Shown here: in pieces, positions 32,460 through 42,700 of the stretch | How the letters are laid out: each line of letters starts with the position of its first letter | Position numbering within the stretch: position 1 is the stretch's first letter | Assembly (NCBI GenBank): GCA_017510445.1 | Contig: JAFWNF010000007.1 | Location: 52,462 to 116,461, forward strand | DNA length: 64,000 nt | Source: Candidatus Saccharimonadota bacterium | Lineage (GTDB): Bacteria > Patescibacteriota > Saccharimonadia > Saccharimonadales > Saccharimonadaceae | Direction: 5' to 3' | Notes under the pieces: model-generated | The model's database searches: none | Told to the model about the DNA's origin: nothing | Seen by the model: the letters and a program-made list of their open reading frames with translations, nothing else | Program-made: the position numbers and the translations under genes

Positions 32460-32927
32460 TTAAATACGCAAGAAATTTACAACCCTATCTAGAAAATCTA
32501 ACTTAACCTCTTCCATCGGAAGTCTAGCGCCAAACGCATCGACAATCGCCTCTCCAGATTCTTGCGGGAAATAAACTTTTACACCAGGAGCAAAACGCTT
32601 CCTTGGCGTCAAAATTATCGCAAAATTTTCGCCCTCTTTTAGCACGCCAAAAGACTTATAATCTCCATACGCGTAGATTCTATTTCCTTCAGAAAGACCT
32701 TTACTATTGAGAGAATAATGTAGCACTCTTGGCGGACGTACCGAATAGAGCACTAAAACTACTCCTGAAAGAACTACCAAAATTGCAAATGTCCACCATC
32801 CAAAAACGATAGAAAGGGCCACTAAGGCTAAACAAACAATCACTAAGCCGACATACCATCCAGCATTTTTTTCATGCGGAATGTATTCCTTCGCTTCCCA
32901 ATTTATAGACTCATTTTTCTTAACCAT
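32460..32927 (-). CDS. Small membrane protein with two transmembrane segments
   Basis: 155 residues, not assigned to a named family. After a short polar N-terminus (INWEAKEYIPHEKN) come two adjacent membrane helices at ~24-44 (WYVGLVIVCLALVALSIVFG) and ~46-64 (WTFAILVVLSGVVLVLYSV). Then follows a cytosolic beta-rich domain (RVLHYSLNSKGLSEGNRIYAYGDYKSFGV...) resembling a PH-like fold. TGT-TATAAT (32934-32939, minus) ends 6 nt before the ATG, so the mRNA should be leaderless. Confidence 0.65.
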   Translation of the reverse strand: MVKKNESINWEAKEYIPHEKNAGWYVGLVIVCLALVALSIVFGWWTFAILVVLSGVVLVLYSVRPPRVLHYSLNSKGLSEGNRIYAYGDYKSFGVLKEGENFAIILTPRKRFAPGVKVYFPQESGEAIVDAFGARLPMEEVKLDFLDRVVNFLRI

Positions 32928-32950
32928 AACCCCATTATAACATACAAGAT

Positions 32951-34528
32951 TTAGTTATTCTTGTTTTCTTCATGATATTGTTTTTCCGTGTTTACGTTCC
33001 AGACATTATGCTTCTTGGTAACACCAGATAAAATATTTCTCACCGCCTCAAAAGAAGTGCACATAGAATGGTCTAAATTATTATAATGATGCTGGCCATT
33101 TCTACCTACGCAAAAAAGGTTAGGAATCTTATCCAAATACCGTCTTAATACATTAAACTCTTCGTATGTACCAAAATATGCTGGATAAGCCTTTCTGACG
33201 CGTTCGACATGATAATCTAGAACTTCTTCTTTCTCAGAAATGATATTAATTTTTCTCATTTCCCCAATTCCTAATTTTGCAAATTCTTTATCTGTCATAG
33301 ACCAAAGCTCGTCGCCTTCATTGCAGAAATATTCAAGGCCGACCCATACGGTATGTTCTACATCTTTTACTAAGTACGGAGACCAGTTATTAAAGATCTG
33401 GAAACGCCCCATTTTTACGCTCTTATCATGAACATACACCCAGTTGTCCGGGACGATGTTTCCTAAAGTTTTAGTCTTAGTCTCGTTTTTTAAAGCAAGT
33501 TTTGGCGTAAGCACACCAACGGTCATGTAATCGCGATATGGAAGTCCGGCGGCAATTTTAGCTTCTTTTTTTGGCACGTTTTCCATTGCGGCAACTAGGT
33601 CTTTAATTGGCATTGAAGAAATCACGTAGTTGCACTTTAAGGTTGTTTTCTTGCCGTCTTTTTCATATACGACACCGGTGATTTCGTTGTTTTTGTTACG
33701 TTTGATGCCTACGGCTTTGGCTTTCATGATGATATTACCACCTTTTTTCTTGATTTCTTTGGCGGTAATTTCCCAAAGTTGACCAGGGCCAAGCTTTGGA
33801 TAGGCAAATTCTTCAATAAGAGAAGTTTCTACTTTACGATTCTTCTTTTTAACTACTTTACCAAAAACGTCCTTAAGAATAACCGATATGGAAAGTCCTT
33901 TTACACGTTGGGCTCCCCATTCGGCAGATATTTCGCGCGGGTGACGTCCCCAAAGATTTTCAGTATAGTTTTCGAAAAACATAGAATAAAGCTTTTTACC
34001 AAAGCGATTAATGTAGAAATTTTCTAGCGAGTCTTCTGGGAGTTTGCGCACGGTACTTTTCATATAGCTGCAGCCAACCACAAAAGTTGTGCCAAGGCCC
34101 ATATTCTTAATAGTTGAACCTTTTAGAGAAACTGGGTAATCGAAAAATTTTTGATTGAAAAATATGCGAGAAAGACGGTTGCGACGGAGCATAACGCGAT
34201 CAGTTTTTTCTGGGTTTGGCCCACCTTTTTTTAATGTTGATTTACGCTTTAGTTTTTTATCGTCGTATGGAAGAGCACCCTGAGTTGGCAGCATCTTTTC
34301 CCACCATTCGTTAACTTCTGGAACTTTTGAAAAAAAACGATGTCCACCCATATCCATGCGGTTACCTTTATAGTTAACTGTACGAGAAATGCCACCAAAA
34401 ACATTCGACTCTTCCAAGATGATCACTTCATATTTTTTAGATTTGTCTACTAGCTCGTAGGCGGCGGTAAGTCCAGCGGGGCCAGCGCCAATTATCACGA
34501 CTCTATTATTTGTTTTCAAGTCGCTCAT
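32951..34528 (-). CDS. FAD-dependent oxidoreductase (amine-oxidase / UDP-galactopyranose-mutase-like)
   Basis: 525 residues. The dinucleotide-binding motif [17 protein letters not shown] is at residues ~11-27, followed by the second ADP-contact region [31 protein letters not shown], typical of protoporphyrinogen-oxidase/UGM/amine-oxidase flavoproteins. The C-terminal FAD motif region is near [19 protein letters not shown]. It could be a mutase or desaturase acting on envelope sugars or lipids; the next gene upstream encodes a GT-C-like membrane protein and overlaps by 23 bp, which favours a glycan role. No exact substrate can be assigned. Confidence 0.75.
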   Translation of the reverse strand: MSDLKTNNRVVIIGAGPAGLTAAYELVDKSKKYEVIILEESNVFGGISRTVNYKGNRMDMGGHRFFSKVPEVNEWWEKMLPTQGALPYDDKKLKRKSTLKKGGPNPEKTDRVMLRRNRLSRIFFNQKFFDYPVSLKGSTIKNMGLGTTFVVGCSYMKSTVRKLPEDSLENFYINRFGKKLYSMFFENYTENLWGRHPREISAEWGAQRVKGLSISVILKDVFGKVVKKKNRKVETSLIEEFAYPKLGPGQLWEITAKEIKKKGGNIIMKAKAVGIKRNKNNEITGVVYEKDGKKTTLKCNYVISSMPIKDLVAAMENVPKKEAKIAAGLPYRDYMTVGVLTPKLALKNETKTKTLGNIVPDNWVYVHDKSVKMGRFQIFNNWSPYLVKDVEHTVWVGLEYFCNEGDELWSMTDKEFAKLGIGEMRKINIISEKEEVLDYHVERVRKAYPAYFGTYEEFNVLRRYLDKIPNLFCVGRNGQHHYNNLDHSMCTSFEAVRNILSGVTKKHNVWNVNTEKQYHEENKNN

Positions 34529-35975
34529 ATACTCTTACTTCAGCCTCTTCGTCTTCATATATTTTATCGTATTTTTTTTCATCGAGCTCATACGCCGGAT
34601 CGCTCTTTCTACTAACAAAAAGATAATCAAAATCGTATTTGTCTATAAAATCATTCTTTTCAATCAGCCGTTTTTCAAAATCAATCCATTCCTGCAAAAT
34701 ATCTTCTTTGCCGTTATTTTTCTTTATGAAAACTTCCGCCCTCGGATCAAGGTATGGCTTATAACCTCTGAATTCGAGGTAACCGCCATCATTATATCCA
34801 GTATAGATCCTCAAATTACTCTTTTCTCGATCGCCAATTTTATCATCTATAGCATCAACCGCCTCTTTCATAACTTCACTTGGCGCATCACTAAGACGAC
34901 TTAAAACAAGACACCCGCATATGCCAACCGCACCAAAAACAATAACAAAAGACCACATAATCGCCGCTTTGCTAAAAAGAATAACTTTCTTTGATTTTAT
35001 TTGAAAATCTTTAAAGAGAAGTGCCATTGGTATGAACATAACAAGAAATAGCTCACTGAAACCCTTAACAGAATTCAAACTGAGTGCCAAAAAGCCAAAA
35101 AATAGCAGAAGATATCTAACCCTGATGTTTTTCTTTTTCCCAAAGATATACGCCAAAATCACCGTGACAATTGCGCCGTATACCAAAATATTATACAGGC
35201 TTCTCAAGTCAAATGGCGCCATCTCACTCACGAGTTCAAAAATTTCATTAACACCATAACTTGTAAAAATAAACGTTAGCATCTTCACTCCGTATGGGTT
35301 TATAAACGCAATCAAAGCCGAAATAATTAATGTAATTATTAGGGGTCTTGTTTTGTATCCCTGCAGATGTAGCTTGGGAATTTTAAAAGAATCAACAATA
35401 TATACTCCTAATATCAAAATTATCATCGGCCAAAGCGAAGCGTGTATATTTATTTGCAGCAAGGAAACCAATGGTATTGGATATAAATACTTTTTTTCTT
35501 TTTTCTTTACATACAGCTCAAGAAGATACATAGTCAGCAATATAAAAACATAACTTAATACTTGCGCCCGTGTAACAATAAAAATAAATGACAAAAATAC
35601 ATCCGTGAGCACTACCACAAAAAGCGACATATTAATGTTCTTTTCACTAATTAACATTGCGATTTTATAAACTAAAAAACAAATCAAAAAATTAAATAAA
35701 ATTGTCATCACATATAAGCCAATTGAACCAAAAACCGAATATATTAGCCAAAAAATTACCGCGAAGCCATATTGCTGAACTACGATTTCAAGCCCATCAT
35801 GCATAGACAATACATCGTTATAATAAATTCCTTTTTCTAAAATATGTCTTCCTTCGGCAAGCACAAACCACGTATCATTATCTAGTGTTCTTCTATAAAG
35901 AAGAATAATAACCAAAGGTAACAAAAAAGCAACCACATATTTTAAGTTGCCTATTTTAAATATATTTTTTAACAT
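34506..35975 (-). CDS. Polytopic GT-C-like membrane protein
   Basis: 489 residues with about ten to twelve membrane helices. Near the N-terminus, [27 protein letters not shown] matches the 'D.WWHLATGRWIL..G.IP..DPFS' pattern of a widespread GT-C-like membrane family; an acidic residue in this loop is the usual catalytic or cation site in GT-C enzymes. The soluble C-terminus has [12 protein letters not shown] and [13 protein letters not shown] proteins move sugars from lipid carriers onto acceptors outside the membrane; the substrate is unknown. GGAGGTGA precedes the ATG. Its 3' end overlaps the FAD enzyme gene, so they form an operon. Confidence 0.6.
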   Translation of the reverse strand: MLKNIFKIGNLKYVVAFLLPLVIILLYRRTLDNDTWFVLAEGRHILEKGIYYNDVLSMHDGLEIVVQQYGFAVIFWLIYSVFGSIGLYVMTILFNFLICFLVYKIAMLISEKNINMSLFVVVLTDVFLSFIFIVTRAQVLSYVFILLTMYLLELYVKKKEKKYLYPIPLVSLLQINIHASLWPMIILILGVYIVDSFKIPKLHLQGYKTRPLIITLIISALIAFINPYGVKMLTFIFTSYGVNEIFELVSEMAPFDLRSLYNILVYGAIVTVILAYIFGKKKNIRVRYLLLFFGFLALSLNSVKGFSELFLVMFIPMALLFKDFQIKSKKVILFSKAAIMWSFVIVFGAVGICGCLVLSRLSDAPSEVMKEAVDAIDDKIGDREKSNLRIYTGYNDGGYLEFRGYKPYLDPRAEVFIKKNNGKEDILQEWIDFEKRLIEKNDFIDKYDFDYLFVSRKSDPAYELDEKKYDKIYEDEEAEVRVYERLENK

Positions 35976-36026
35976 TTTCTGTCACCTCCACTAGTTCTCC
36001 AAACAATTCCAGACGCAAATGCTTTC

Positions 36027-36119
36027 TGGCGGAGGGTAGAGGATTCGAACCTCCGCTGCAGGTTTCCCCACACTAGCGATTTAGCAAACCGCCCCCTTCA
36101 GCCACTTGGGTAACCCTCC
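36027..36119 (-). tRNA. tRNA-Ser(GCT)
   Basis: GGAGGGT/ACCCTCC acceptor, anticodon stem GCGGT/ATCGC with loop TTGCTAA (anticodon GCT), long variable arm, T-arm GGAGG-TTCGAAT-CCTCT, encoded CCA (36027-36029). Confidence 0.93.
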
Positions 36120-36225
36120 GTATCTTCTATTTTATCATAAAATTCAAAATTCCTAAATACCTCTTTAACCAAAACGATTTTCTCCATACCATTCGCTTAA
36201 TAAAGCTAAAGAAAATAACAAACCC

Positions 36226-36254
36226 TTGATTTTTCTGACGCTCTGTGGTATAAT
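36226..36254 (+). promoter_or_regulatory. Sigma70-type promoter
   Basis: TTGATT at 36226-36231, 17-bp spacer, TATAAT at 36249-36254 preceded by TGTGG. Confidence 0.8.
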
Positions 36255-36287
36255 GGAAAGGATAATCCAACTGCGAGATTTATTTTA

Positions 36288-36698
36288 ATGAAAAAAGCAT
36301 TAAAGAGAATTGGACAAGTTTTAACTGGAATTGCCGCTGTGGCTACCCTTTTTGTTGGTCGCGCCATGGCTACCAGCGAAGAAGCCGTTGAAAATATTGA
36401 AGATATTGAAAATCCCGTTCGTCGCGGAGTTGAATATGCTCGTCCAGATGGTGTTCCAACCGAACTTTTTGGTAATACTGGCATCTTCACTCAAATCACT
36501 AACACCGCTCTCGCAGCCGTCGGTTTAATCGCCGTTATCATGCTCATTTTCGGTGGCATTCGCTATATTATCTCTGGTGGCGACCAAAAGAAAGTTACTG
36601 ACGCTAAAAACACTATCCTCTATGCCATTATTGGTCTCATTATCGCACTTCTTGCTTACGCAATTGTTAATTTCGTTCTTAACGCCCTCGGCGAATAA
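36288..36698 (+). CDS. VirB2/TrbC-like pilin subunit
   Basis: 136 residues. Signal peptide at 1-28 (MKKALKRIGQVLTGIAAVATLFVG, cut near AMA). The mature part has two hydrophobic helices, ~68-90 (NTALAAVGLIAVIMLIFGGIRYI) and ~105-130 (ILYAIIGLIIALLAYAIVNFV), joined by the basic loop SGGDQKKVTDAKN. This two-helix hairpin with GG-K...AK linker is the VirB2/TrbC-type conjugative pilin layout and recurs in three more genes nearby. Such subunits polymerise into a pilus or act as a channel component. Single gene with a strong promoter; it ends against convergent comF. Confidence 0.75.
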   Translation: MKKALKRIGQVLTGIAAVATLFVGRAMATSEEAVENIEDIENPVRRGVEYARPDGVPTELFGNTGIFTQITNTALAAVGLIAVIMLIFGGIRYIISGGDQKKVTDAKNTILYAIIGLIIALLAYAIVNFVLNALGE

Positions 36699-36699
36699 T

Positions 36700-37404
36700 C
36701 TATCGTCTGATTTCTGGCCTCTTACCTTGCCGATTAGTCGCAAACACCACAGCGACTATTTTTTTTGCCCCCATTTTCTTAAAAATCCGCCCCGCCTCCG
36801 TCATGCTTGCTCCCGTCGTCCAAATATCATCAAACAATACATATGTTTTATTTTCATTAATTTCGCCATGAAACAAAAACGCCTCTTTCGCTTGTCTTCG
36901 CCTCTTATCCATATCCGCCCCAAGCTGTACGGTATTTTTGTTCCGAAGAAGCAGTTTCTCGGTTTTCCATCCTCTCATCTTTGCTAATCTCTTTGCAATT
37001 TGATACGTATGGTCGATGCCTCTTTCTCTCACGTGTTTTTGTATTGTTGGTAACGGCACGATCACCACATCCCCTGAAAAATCCGGCAAATAGTCATCTA
37101 AAATCTCAGTAAGAATTTTCCCAAGTTTTCTTACTCCGAAAAACTTGTATTCCTCAGCAAGCGCTCCAATTAGTTCATCACGATAACCAACAACAAAAGT
37201 CGCCGAAAAGGGAAGAGTGCAGTTCTGGCATTTTTCATTAATCACTTTTTTACATTTTAGACAATGGTTTATTTTTTCACTCGTTATGTAATTTTTACAA
37301 CACTCACATAAAACCTCTCCCAATTCACCACAACCCCTACAGTGGTAAGGACAAAGTAGGTCTAAAGGCCCACATTTTGTTGTATTTTTTACAATAAAAC
37401 CCAT
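36700..37404 (-). CDS. ComF-family phosphoribosyltransferase-like protein
   Basis: 234 residues. N-terminal zinc finger with four CxxC pairs (CRGC, CECC, CLKC, CQNC in the first 70 residues), then a type I phosphoribosyltransferase domain with VVIVPLPTIQKHVRERGIDHTYQIAKRLA and the PRPP loop YVLFDDIWTTGASM near residue 200. ComF is needed for DNA uptake in naturally competent bacteria, probably in single-strand DNA handling. An ATG 10 codons upstream lies inside the -10 (TATAATG), so the start at 37404 is preferred. The gene sits inside the pilin/secretion region, compatible with DNA import, though comF is widespread. Confidence 0.85.
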   Translation of the reverse strand: MGFIVKNTTKCGPLDLLCPYHCRGCGELGEVLCECCKNYITSEKINHCLKCKKVINEKCQNCTLPFSATFVVGYRDELIGALAEEYKFFGVRKLGKILTEILDDYLPDFSGDVVIVPLPTIQKHVRERGIDHTYQIAKRLAKMRGWKTEKLLLRNKNTVQLGADMDKRRRQAKEAFLFHGEINENKTYVLFDDIWTTGASMTEAGRIFKKMGAKKIVAVVFATNRQGKRPEIRR

Positions 37405-37411
37405 CTTCCTA

Positions 37412-37440
37412 TTGATTTTACAAAATTTTGTCATTATAAT
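37412..37440 (+). promoter_or_regulatory. Promoter of hsp20; palindromic -10 may serve both directions
   Basis: TTGATT at 37412-37417, 17-bp spacer, TATAAT at 37435-37440. The -10 lies in the palindrome ATTATAAT, so the same site could also start comF transcription on the minus strand. Confidence 0.6.
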
Positions 37441-37467
37441 AAAGCTTAATTAACAAATGGAGGTATC

Positions 37468-37965
37468 ATGGCACGTAACAACGATGACATGCTGATGGAA
37501 GACGAATTAGCCGCCGCTTTCCTCGACGAAGACGGTGCAGCCTCGTCCGAAGCTGAAGTCCCTGCTCCAGCTGAAGTTGAAGAACCATCAGAAACTGCAG
37601 GGGAAGAAGAATTGGAGTGGGAAGAAAATACTGACGATTTTCCAGGACAACTCGCTGTAGATGTCTACGAAACCGCCGACAAACTTATAGTAAAAGCGCG
37701 CACTGCTGGTATCAAAAAGAGCGATCTCGACGTCAGCATCAGCGATAACATCCTAACAATTTCTGGTATTCTTGGCGACAATGAAGATGAAAAAACCACT
37801 CGTTGGCACATTCAAGAATGTTACTGGGGCGAATTCTCCCGTACTATCGCTCTTCCAGTTCAAGTTCGCGAAGACGAAGTTGAGGCCGAATTGAAAGATG
37901 GTGTTCTTACTATCGCCTTTAACAAAGAAAAAGCTGAAGCCCCAAAGAAAATCCAAATTAACTAA
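37468..37965 (+). CDS. Hsp20-family small heat-shock protein
   Basis: 165 residues. The acidic N-terminal ~55 residues are disordered-looking (Glu/Ala rich). The alpha-crystallin domain covers ~60-160: LAVDVYETADKLIVKARTAGIKKSDLDVSISDNILTISG, then FSRTIALPVQVREDEVEAELKDGVLTIAFNKEKAEAPKKIQIN, ending with the I-x-I style tail. ATP-independent holdase for unfolding proteins. ATGGAGG about 7 nt upstream fixes the start. No CIRCE is visible at its promoter, so it is not clearly in the HrcA regulon. Confidence 0.93.
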   Translation: MARNNDDMLMEDELAAAFLDEDGAASSEAEVPAPAEVEEPSETAGEEELEWEENTDDFPGQLAVDVYETADKLIVKARTAGIKKSDLDVSISDNILTISGILGDNEDEKTTRWHIQECYWGEFSRTIALPVQVREDEVEAELKDGVLTIAFNKEKAEAPKKIQIN

Positions 37966-37974
37966 GTTAGTTTA

Positions 37975-37998
37975 AATAACTCCCGAAAGGGAGTTATT
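37975..37998 (+). terminator. Terminator of hsp20
   Basis: AATAACTCCC-GAAA-GGGAGTTATT stem followed by T-run. Confidence 0.9.
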
Positions 37999-38012
37999 TT
38001 TTTGGACAAAAA

Positions 38013-38034
38013 AATAAGCCCTTTCGGGCTTATT
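38013..38034 (-). terminator. Terminator of the pilin gene on the minus strand
   Basis: AATAAGCCC-TTTC-GGGCTTATT stem; on the minus strand it is followed by seven T. Confidence 0.88.
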
Positions 38035-38042
38035 GCGTATTA

Positions 38043-38510
38043 TTATGCTATTTCACTCGAAATATATGAAATACCGTTATTTGCTGGCGTATTCCCACCG
38101 TCTTGATTACTGAAAATCTGATCAAGTACGAAATTCACAATTGCAAAAGCAAGAAGCGCGATTACAAGACCAATAATTCCATAAAGAATTGTATCTTTTG
38201 CTTTTTTAACTTTACCAGAATCACCAGCTGAAGTAGAATATTGAATACCACCAAAGATAATCATAAATACTGCAACTACACCTACAATCGCCAAAATAAC
38301 ATTAATAACTGTATTAATCATGCTCCAAAGATCAGCATCTTCCCGTTCTTTTGGAACACAGGTCCCATTTCTTGGCTCCCATCCATCTCCGCATTTTATA
38401 TCTCCAGGCGCAGCATAAACACTAGTTGGTGCAACAAGCGCTCCAGCAAAACCAAAACAAGCCACCGCAGCCGCTGCGACTAATGTCTTTATTCTAGTTG
38501 ATTTTTTCAT
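38043..38510 (-). CDS. VirB2/TrbC-like pilin subunit
   Basis: 155 residues from the ATG at 38510 (AAGGA upstream). Signal peptide 1-35 (KTLVAAAAVACFGFAGALV, cut near VYA). A Cys pair (CGDGWEPRNGTC) in the exported N-terminal part is followed by two hydrophobic helices around 65-90 and 105-130, with the SAGDSGKVKKAKDT loop between them. Same fold as 36288-36698. An earlier in-frame ATG overlaps its promoter (TTGACG 38564-38569, 16-bp spacer, TAAGAT 38542-38547 on the minus strand) and is rejected. Probably a variant pilin or channel-ring subunit. Confidence 0.72.
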   Translation of the reverse strand: MKKSTRIKTLVAAAAVACFGFAGALVAPTSVYAAPGDIKCGDGWEPRNGTCVPKEREDADLWSMINTVINVILAIVGVVAVFMIIFGGIQYSTSAGDSGKVKKAKDTILYGIIGLVIALLAFAIVNFVLDQIFSNQDGGNTPANNGISYISSEIA

Positions 38511-38541
38511 TGATATTTTCCTTTCTTTTCTTATTAATTTT

Positions 38542-38569
38542 ATCTTATCACATTTTTCTTTTACGTCAA
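38542..38569 (-). promoter_or_regulatory. Sigma70-type promoter of the 38043-38510 pilin
   Basis: Minus strand: TTGACG, 16-bp spacer, TAAGAT preceded by TGTGA. Confidence 0.7.
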
Positions 38570-38584
38570 TCATATTTTTTACGC

Positions 38585-38944
38585 TTAAACCGAGCCGACC
38601 ACAAAGTTCACAATCGCCCATGCCGCCAATGTCACAATCATCCCAATCGCCGCATAGATAATTGCGCTTCTCGCTCTTTTTACTTTTGCTGCATCACCCT
38701 GAGATGTCATCATCATTACTCCAGCCACAATGATTACGATAGTTGCTATAACGCCCACAATTGCCATAACGGCATTCATAACTGAATCAAACGTCTTGAA
38801 AAAGTCTCTCTCTTCATTGCATGCAGGATTATTAGGATCGATCGTACACGCCTTATCATCCGCAAGCGCAGGCAATCCAATAAACCCCGCCGCCAAGGCC
38901 ACCACCATTATAGAAATTTTTAATATTTTTTTGACTTTTTTCAT
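38585..38944 (-). CDS. VirB2/TrbC-like pilin subunit
   Basis: 119 residues. Signal peptide 1-28 (KISIMVVALAAGFIGLPALA). Short exported segment with two Cys (CTIDPNNPAC), then two helices at ~50-75 (VMNAVMAIVGVIATIVIIVAGVMMM) and ~90-115, joined by SQGDAAKVKRARS. It overlaps the stop of the upstream double-pilin gene (TAATG) and has AGGAG upstream, so the two are translationally coupled. Confidence 0.73.
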   Translation of the reverse strand: MKKVKKILKISIMVVALAAGFIGLPALADDKACTIDPNNPACNEERDFFKTFDSVMNAVMAIVGVIATIVIIVAGVMMMTSQGDAAKVKRARSAIIYAAIGMIVTLAAWAIVNFVVGSV

Positions 38945-39633
38945 TATAAAGCTCCTACTACTGCATTAATGATTCCATATGCCATAAGCACAATTAAAAG
39001 CCCAATTATTGCATAGATAAAAATCTTTCTCGCTCTTGCCGCTTTAGCAGGGTCTCCAGTAGACGTGATGTATGATATCCCACCATAAACCACAAATGCA
39101 CCAGCAATCGCTCCCGCCACAGAAAATACCAACCCAAGCGCACCGTTAAGAACATTTTCAGGATCTTCTTCACCCCCAGCCGAAACGCCAATTGCGTTCG
39201 TAATCGTGTTAACAATCATTGTTGCCGAAAGCGCTACCAAAATCCCTGTAATAGCTCCAATTAACGCCTTTTTCGCCTTCGCAGCTTTTCCAGGATCACC
39301 TCCCGCCGTCAAAAACGCATACCCAGCATAAATCACGTAGCCCGTTGCGATAACGCCAACCACAGCGAAAAGGTCATAAACGATATTCAAAATAATCTTC
39401 CAAACAAACTCCGAAAACTCATCTTCTGTATTCGCCACAATTATCGGAGAACAGTTATGAGCTTCATCTAAATCTAAACCATAATACCAAGCTCGAAGCA
39501 TCAAGAACGTTGCATACCTATTGCATGTCCCATAATCCGGCGCTGCGAGAGCTGGTTTGTTTACTACTCCTGAAGAAATTAATACCCCCGCCGTCATGAA
39601 CACGGCGACAAGAAAACAAATCATTTTTTTCAT
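38944..39633 (-). CDS. Fused double VirB2-like pilin protein
   Basis: 229 residues. Signal peptide 1-28 (MKKMICFLVAVFMTAGVLIS). Two consecutive two-helix pilin units follow. The first has the loop AGGDPGKAAKAKKAL, the second TSTGDPAKAARARKI; both end in similar helices (LVALSATMIVNTITNAIG and LLIVLMAYGIINAVVGAL). This is a duplication of the single-unit pilin seen in the neighbours. TGC-TATAAT (39640-39645, minus) ends 6 nt before the ATG at 39633, so this start is preferred and the mRNA is predicted leaderless. Heads a two-gene operon with 38585-38944, divergent from the VirB6-like gene. Confidence 0.7.
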   Translation of the reverse strand: MKKMICFLVAVFMTAGVLISSGVVNKPALAAPDYGTCNRYATFLMLRAWYYGLDLDEAHNCSPIIVANTEDEFSEFVWKIILNIVYDLFAVVGVIATGYVIYAGYAFLTAGGDPGKAAKAKKALIGAITGILVALSATMIVNTITNAIGVSAGGEEDPENVLNGALGLVFSVAGAIAGAFVVYGGISYITSTGDPAKAARARKIFIYAIIGLLIVLMAYGIINAVVGAL

Positions 39634-39708
39634 AATTTCATTATAGCATAGTCTTTTTTTAGTCAACGATTTTTAAGCTTGATTTTTCACTTTTCTAGGG
39701 AAAAACCA

Positions 39709-39737
39709 TTGACAAAAACGCTTATGTGTGCTATAAT
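39709..39737 (+). promoter_or_regulatory. Consensus promoter of the VirB6-like gene
   Basis: TTGACA at 39709-39714, 17-bp spacer, TATAAT at 39732-39737 preceded by TGTGC. Perfect consensus hexamers. Confidence 0.9.
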
Positions 39738-39771
39738 GAATATGAACTCTACGGAGTGTGTTTTTCTGAAT

Positions 39772-42700
39772 ATGAAAAAAACTGCGAAAACATCTCTAAA
39801 AAGACGCCTATTTTTGGCCCTATTTAGCTTGCTTTTTGCTTGCTCCACACTTTTTCTACCCCTGCTTAATACCCCTGCCTATGCTGACCCGAAGCCGACT
39901 ACTAATACTCCTTCCGAAGTCACTTCTGACCAAAAAACCGAAGAAACAACTAATACCGAACCAAAGAAAGAAGAAAAAACAAAATTCACCGACGAAGATC
40001 TTGAGAATGTCTGTAACGGACAGGCTGGAGCTCTTGGTTGGCTAATTTGCCCTTCTTCTGGAGCTATTTCTAAGGCAGTCGACTCCATCTACGGCACGAT
40101 CGAGGATTTTCTCGTTATTAATCCAATTCCAGCTGACGATTCTTCAACTATTCATATTGTCTGGGAGTACGTCCGCAATATTACTAACATTGTCTTCATT
40201 ATCTTTCTTTTAGTTGTGGTTATTTCCCATCTTACAGGCTTTGGCATCAACAATTATGGTTTAAAACGTATACTCCCTCGTATTATCGTTGTTGGCATTT
40301 TAGTCAACCTCAGTTTTATAATTTGCCAAATTGCCATTGACGTTAGTAATCTCTTAGGTTATGGCCTCCGTGATTTCTTCCTCTCGGTCGAAGAAAATGC
40401 TATCATGAGCGGTAGCATTAAAGCAGTTACCGTTACTTGGACTGATCTTGTTAATGTCGTCACGGGCTCCGCAGCTGCAGCCGGAATTGGCATTGCGTTA
40501 TCTGGTGGTTTAATCGCCGTTTTTTGGACCCTTGTTCCTGTCCTCCTTGGCGCTATAATCTCCATCGCAATCGGTTTCATCACTATTGCCATGCGTCAAG
40601 CTCTCGTTGCCGTCCTTACTATGATTGCCCCTCTCGCTTTCGTCTGTTTTCTTCTCCCAAATACTGAAAAATGGTTCGGTAAATGGAAAGATACGCTTTT
40701 TAAAATGCTCGTTTTTTACCCAATGTTCAGCTTCCTCTTCGGGGCTTCTCACCTTGCTGGTTGGGCAATTATTACGTCTTCAGTTAATGAAAATGGCGAA
40801 ACCTCTGGCTTTGGCGTTCTCCTTGGCCTCGCAGTCCAAGTTTTTCCGCTTTTCTTCTCTTGGTCACTTATGAAGATGTCCGGTACTGTTCTTGGCACAG
40901 TCAATCAAAAACTCCACGCTCTCAGCGTTAAACCTCTTGGCGCCATTAACCGAATTTCACAAACCAACAAAGGTCTTGCTAAAAGCAAGTATCTCGCAAC
41001 CAAACCAAAAGGAATTGGCCAAGACGTCATTCAACGTATAAATGATCGACAAATCCGCAAAGAAGAAGATATCGCCAAATATGATGCACATGCAAAACTT
41101 CGTGGCCAAGCTTATGCCGCTCGCATGCGCAACAAAAAAGGTAATTTCACTAAACGCGCTGGTGATTTTTATGAAATGCAAGCCGACTCTCTAAATTACC
41201 AAAAACAAATTGAACGCACAAAAAATGATTTCAATAAAGGCCTCGGCGCTATTGTAGAGGGCGAAGTTGCTCGTGGTAGACTAGGCCGAGGTACACTTAA
41301 ATCCGCCGGATTTCTTCGCCTTCAACAATTAGATATGAAAAACGTCAACGCTTCAGATACTTTAAAGTTCGAACAAGCTCGCGCCGAAAAAATCGACTAT
41401 GACAACGCTGTTGGTTTCCATGACCGCGTTGAACAAGCTTTTGATGCGCATATAGATCAACTAGAAGCAGGGAACCCATTGCACAAACGCCACGAAGCAC
41501 TTGGCGAAGGTTATGGCTCTCTCAGAGCTTCTGGACTTGCACGCTATAAAGCTATCGAAAAAATCATGGAAGGGGACGTCGTTGGCTCCTATTATGTAAA
41601 AGCAGACGCAGCCCATAATTACGCCACTCACAATAAGATTGTCAGTGGCAAATTCCAAACCGCCTTTGATCTCACCCCTGCCACTCAAGATGTCGAAAAC
41701 CAAATCCGCGAACTCACCAAACTTCCTGATTCTACTAAACATATCGACCAGATTATTAGTGGGCTCCGTACTATTAATATGCGAGGTGACACTGACATCG
41801 TAAAACATCTCATCGACGATGCTCTTATTGATCACAAAATTCAAGTTGGCACTCATGCCTCTCAATCTCTCGCAAACTTCCTCATGTTCGAAGTTAAAGA
41901 TAACGATCCAATGCTTCGTCGCTTTGGTAAATATATTAATCTTGAAACGGCCGGTGTTTATAATAACAATGACAAACATCGTCAAAAACTTTCTATTGAT
42001 TATGACGAGTTTATCACTGGTGAATACCTTAATCCCGACGGTACAAAAGGCTATTCTAAAAAGTCCTCTGTCGAACTTATGGAAGGTACTTCTCTTGATA
42101 ATGTCGAAAGAACCTTCTATAGCAACTTAGACGAAAGCGTTAGAAAAGCCTATGAAACCGTAACCATCGACGAAAACGGCAAAGAGCATCGTTTCCTCAC
42201 TGAAGAAGGCAAAAAAGCTTTCTTAAAAAAGCGCAAAGCAATTTACAATTCTATGGCTCCAGCTTTTCTCAGCGCCTCACTAAAATATCCTTCTGGTAGT
42301 GAACAGCTCGTAAATGCCGTCAGCTATTTAACTGGATACAAAGAAAAAATCGCCAAAGACGAAAATGGCGCTCCACTCCGCGATGAAAACGGTTTATTCC
42401 TCAAAACCCTTGAAAAACGTTGGGAAGACAAAAACGATGCCCTTTACGGTCTCGAAGACATCGAAGAAGGAGAAGGCTATTTCCGTACGTGCGCAGAAAA
42501 TTATTTAACAGATCAAATTCCATCTCAAATTCTCAACATGCGCACCGATTACCGATCTACTCTTACAAACCACCTCTTTTGGTCGCTTATGAACTCGGAT
42601 GAAGCTGAAAGAGCTAGTGCGAAAAAAGAATTTGCAGAAATTCTTGGACTCGATGGTTTGACTGATTATCAATTTGACCAAATTACCAGAGGCGCAGAAA

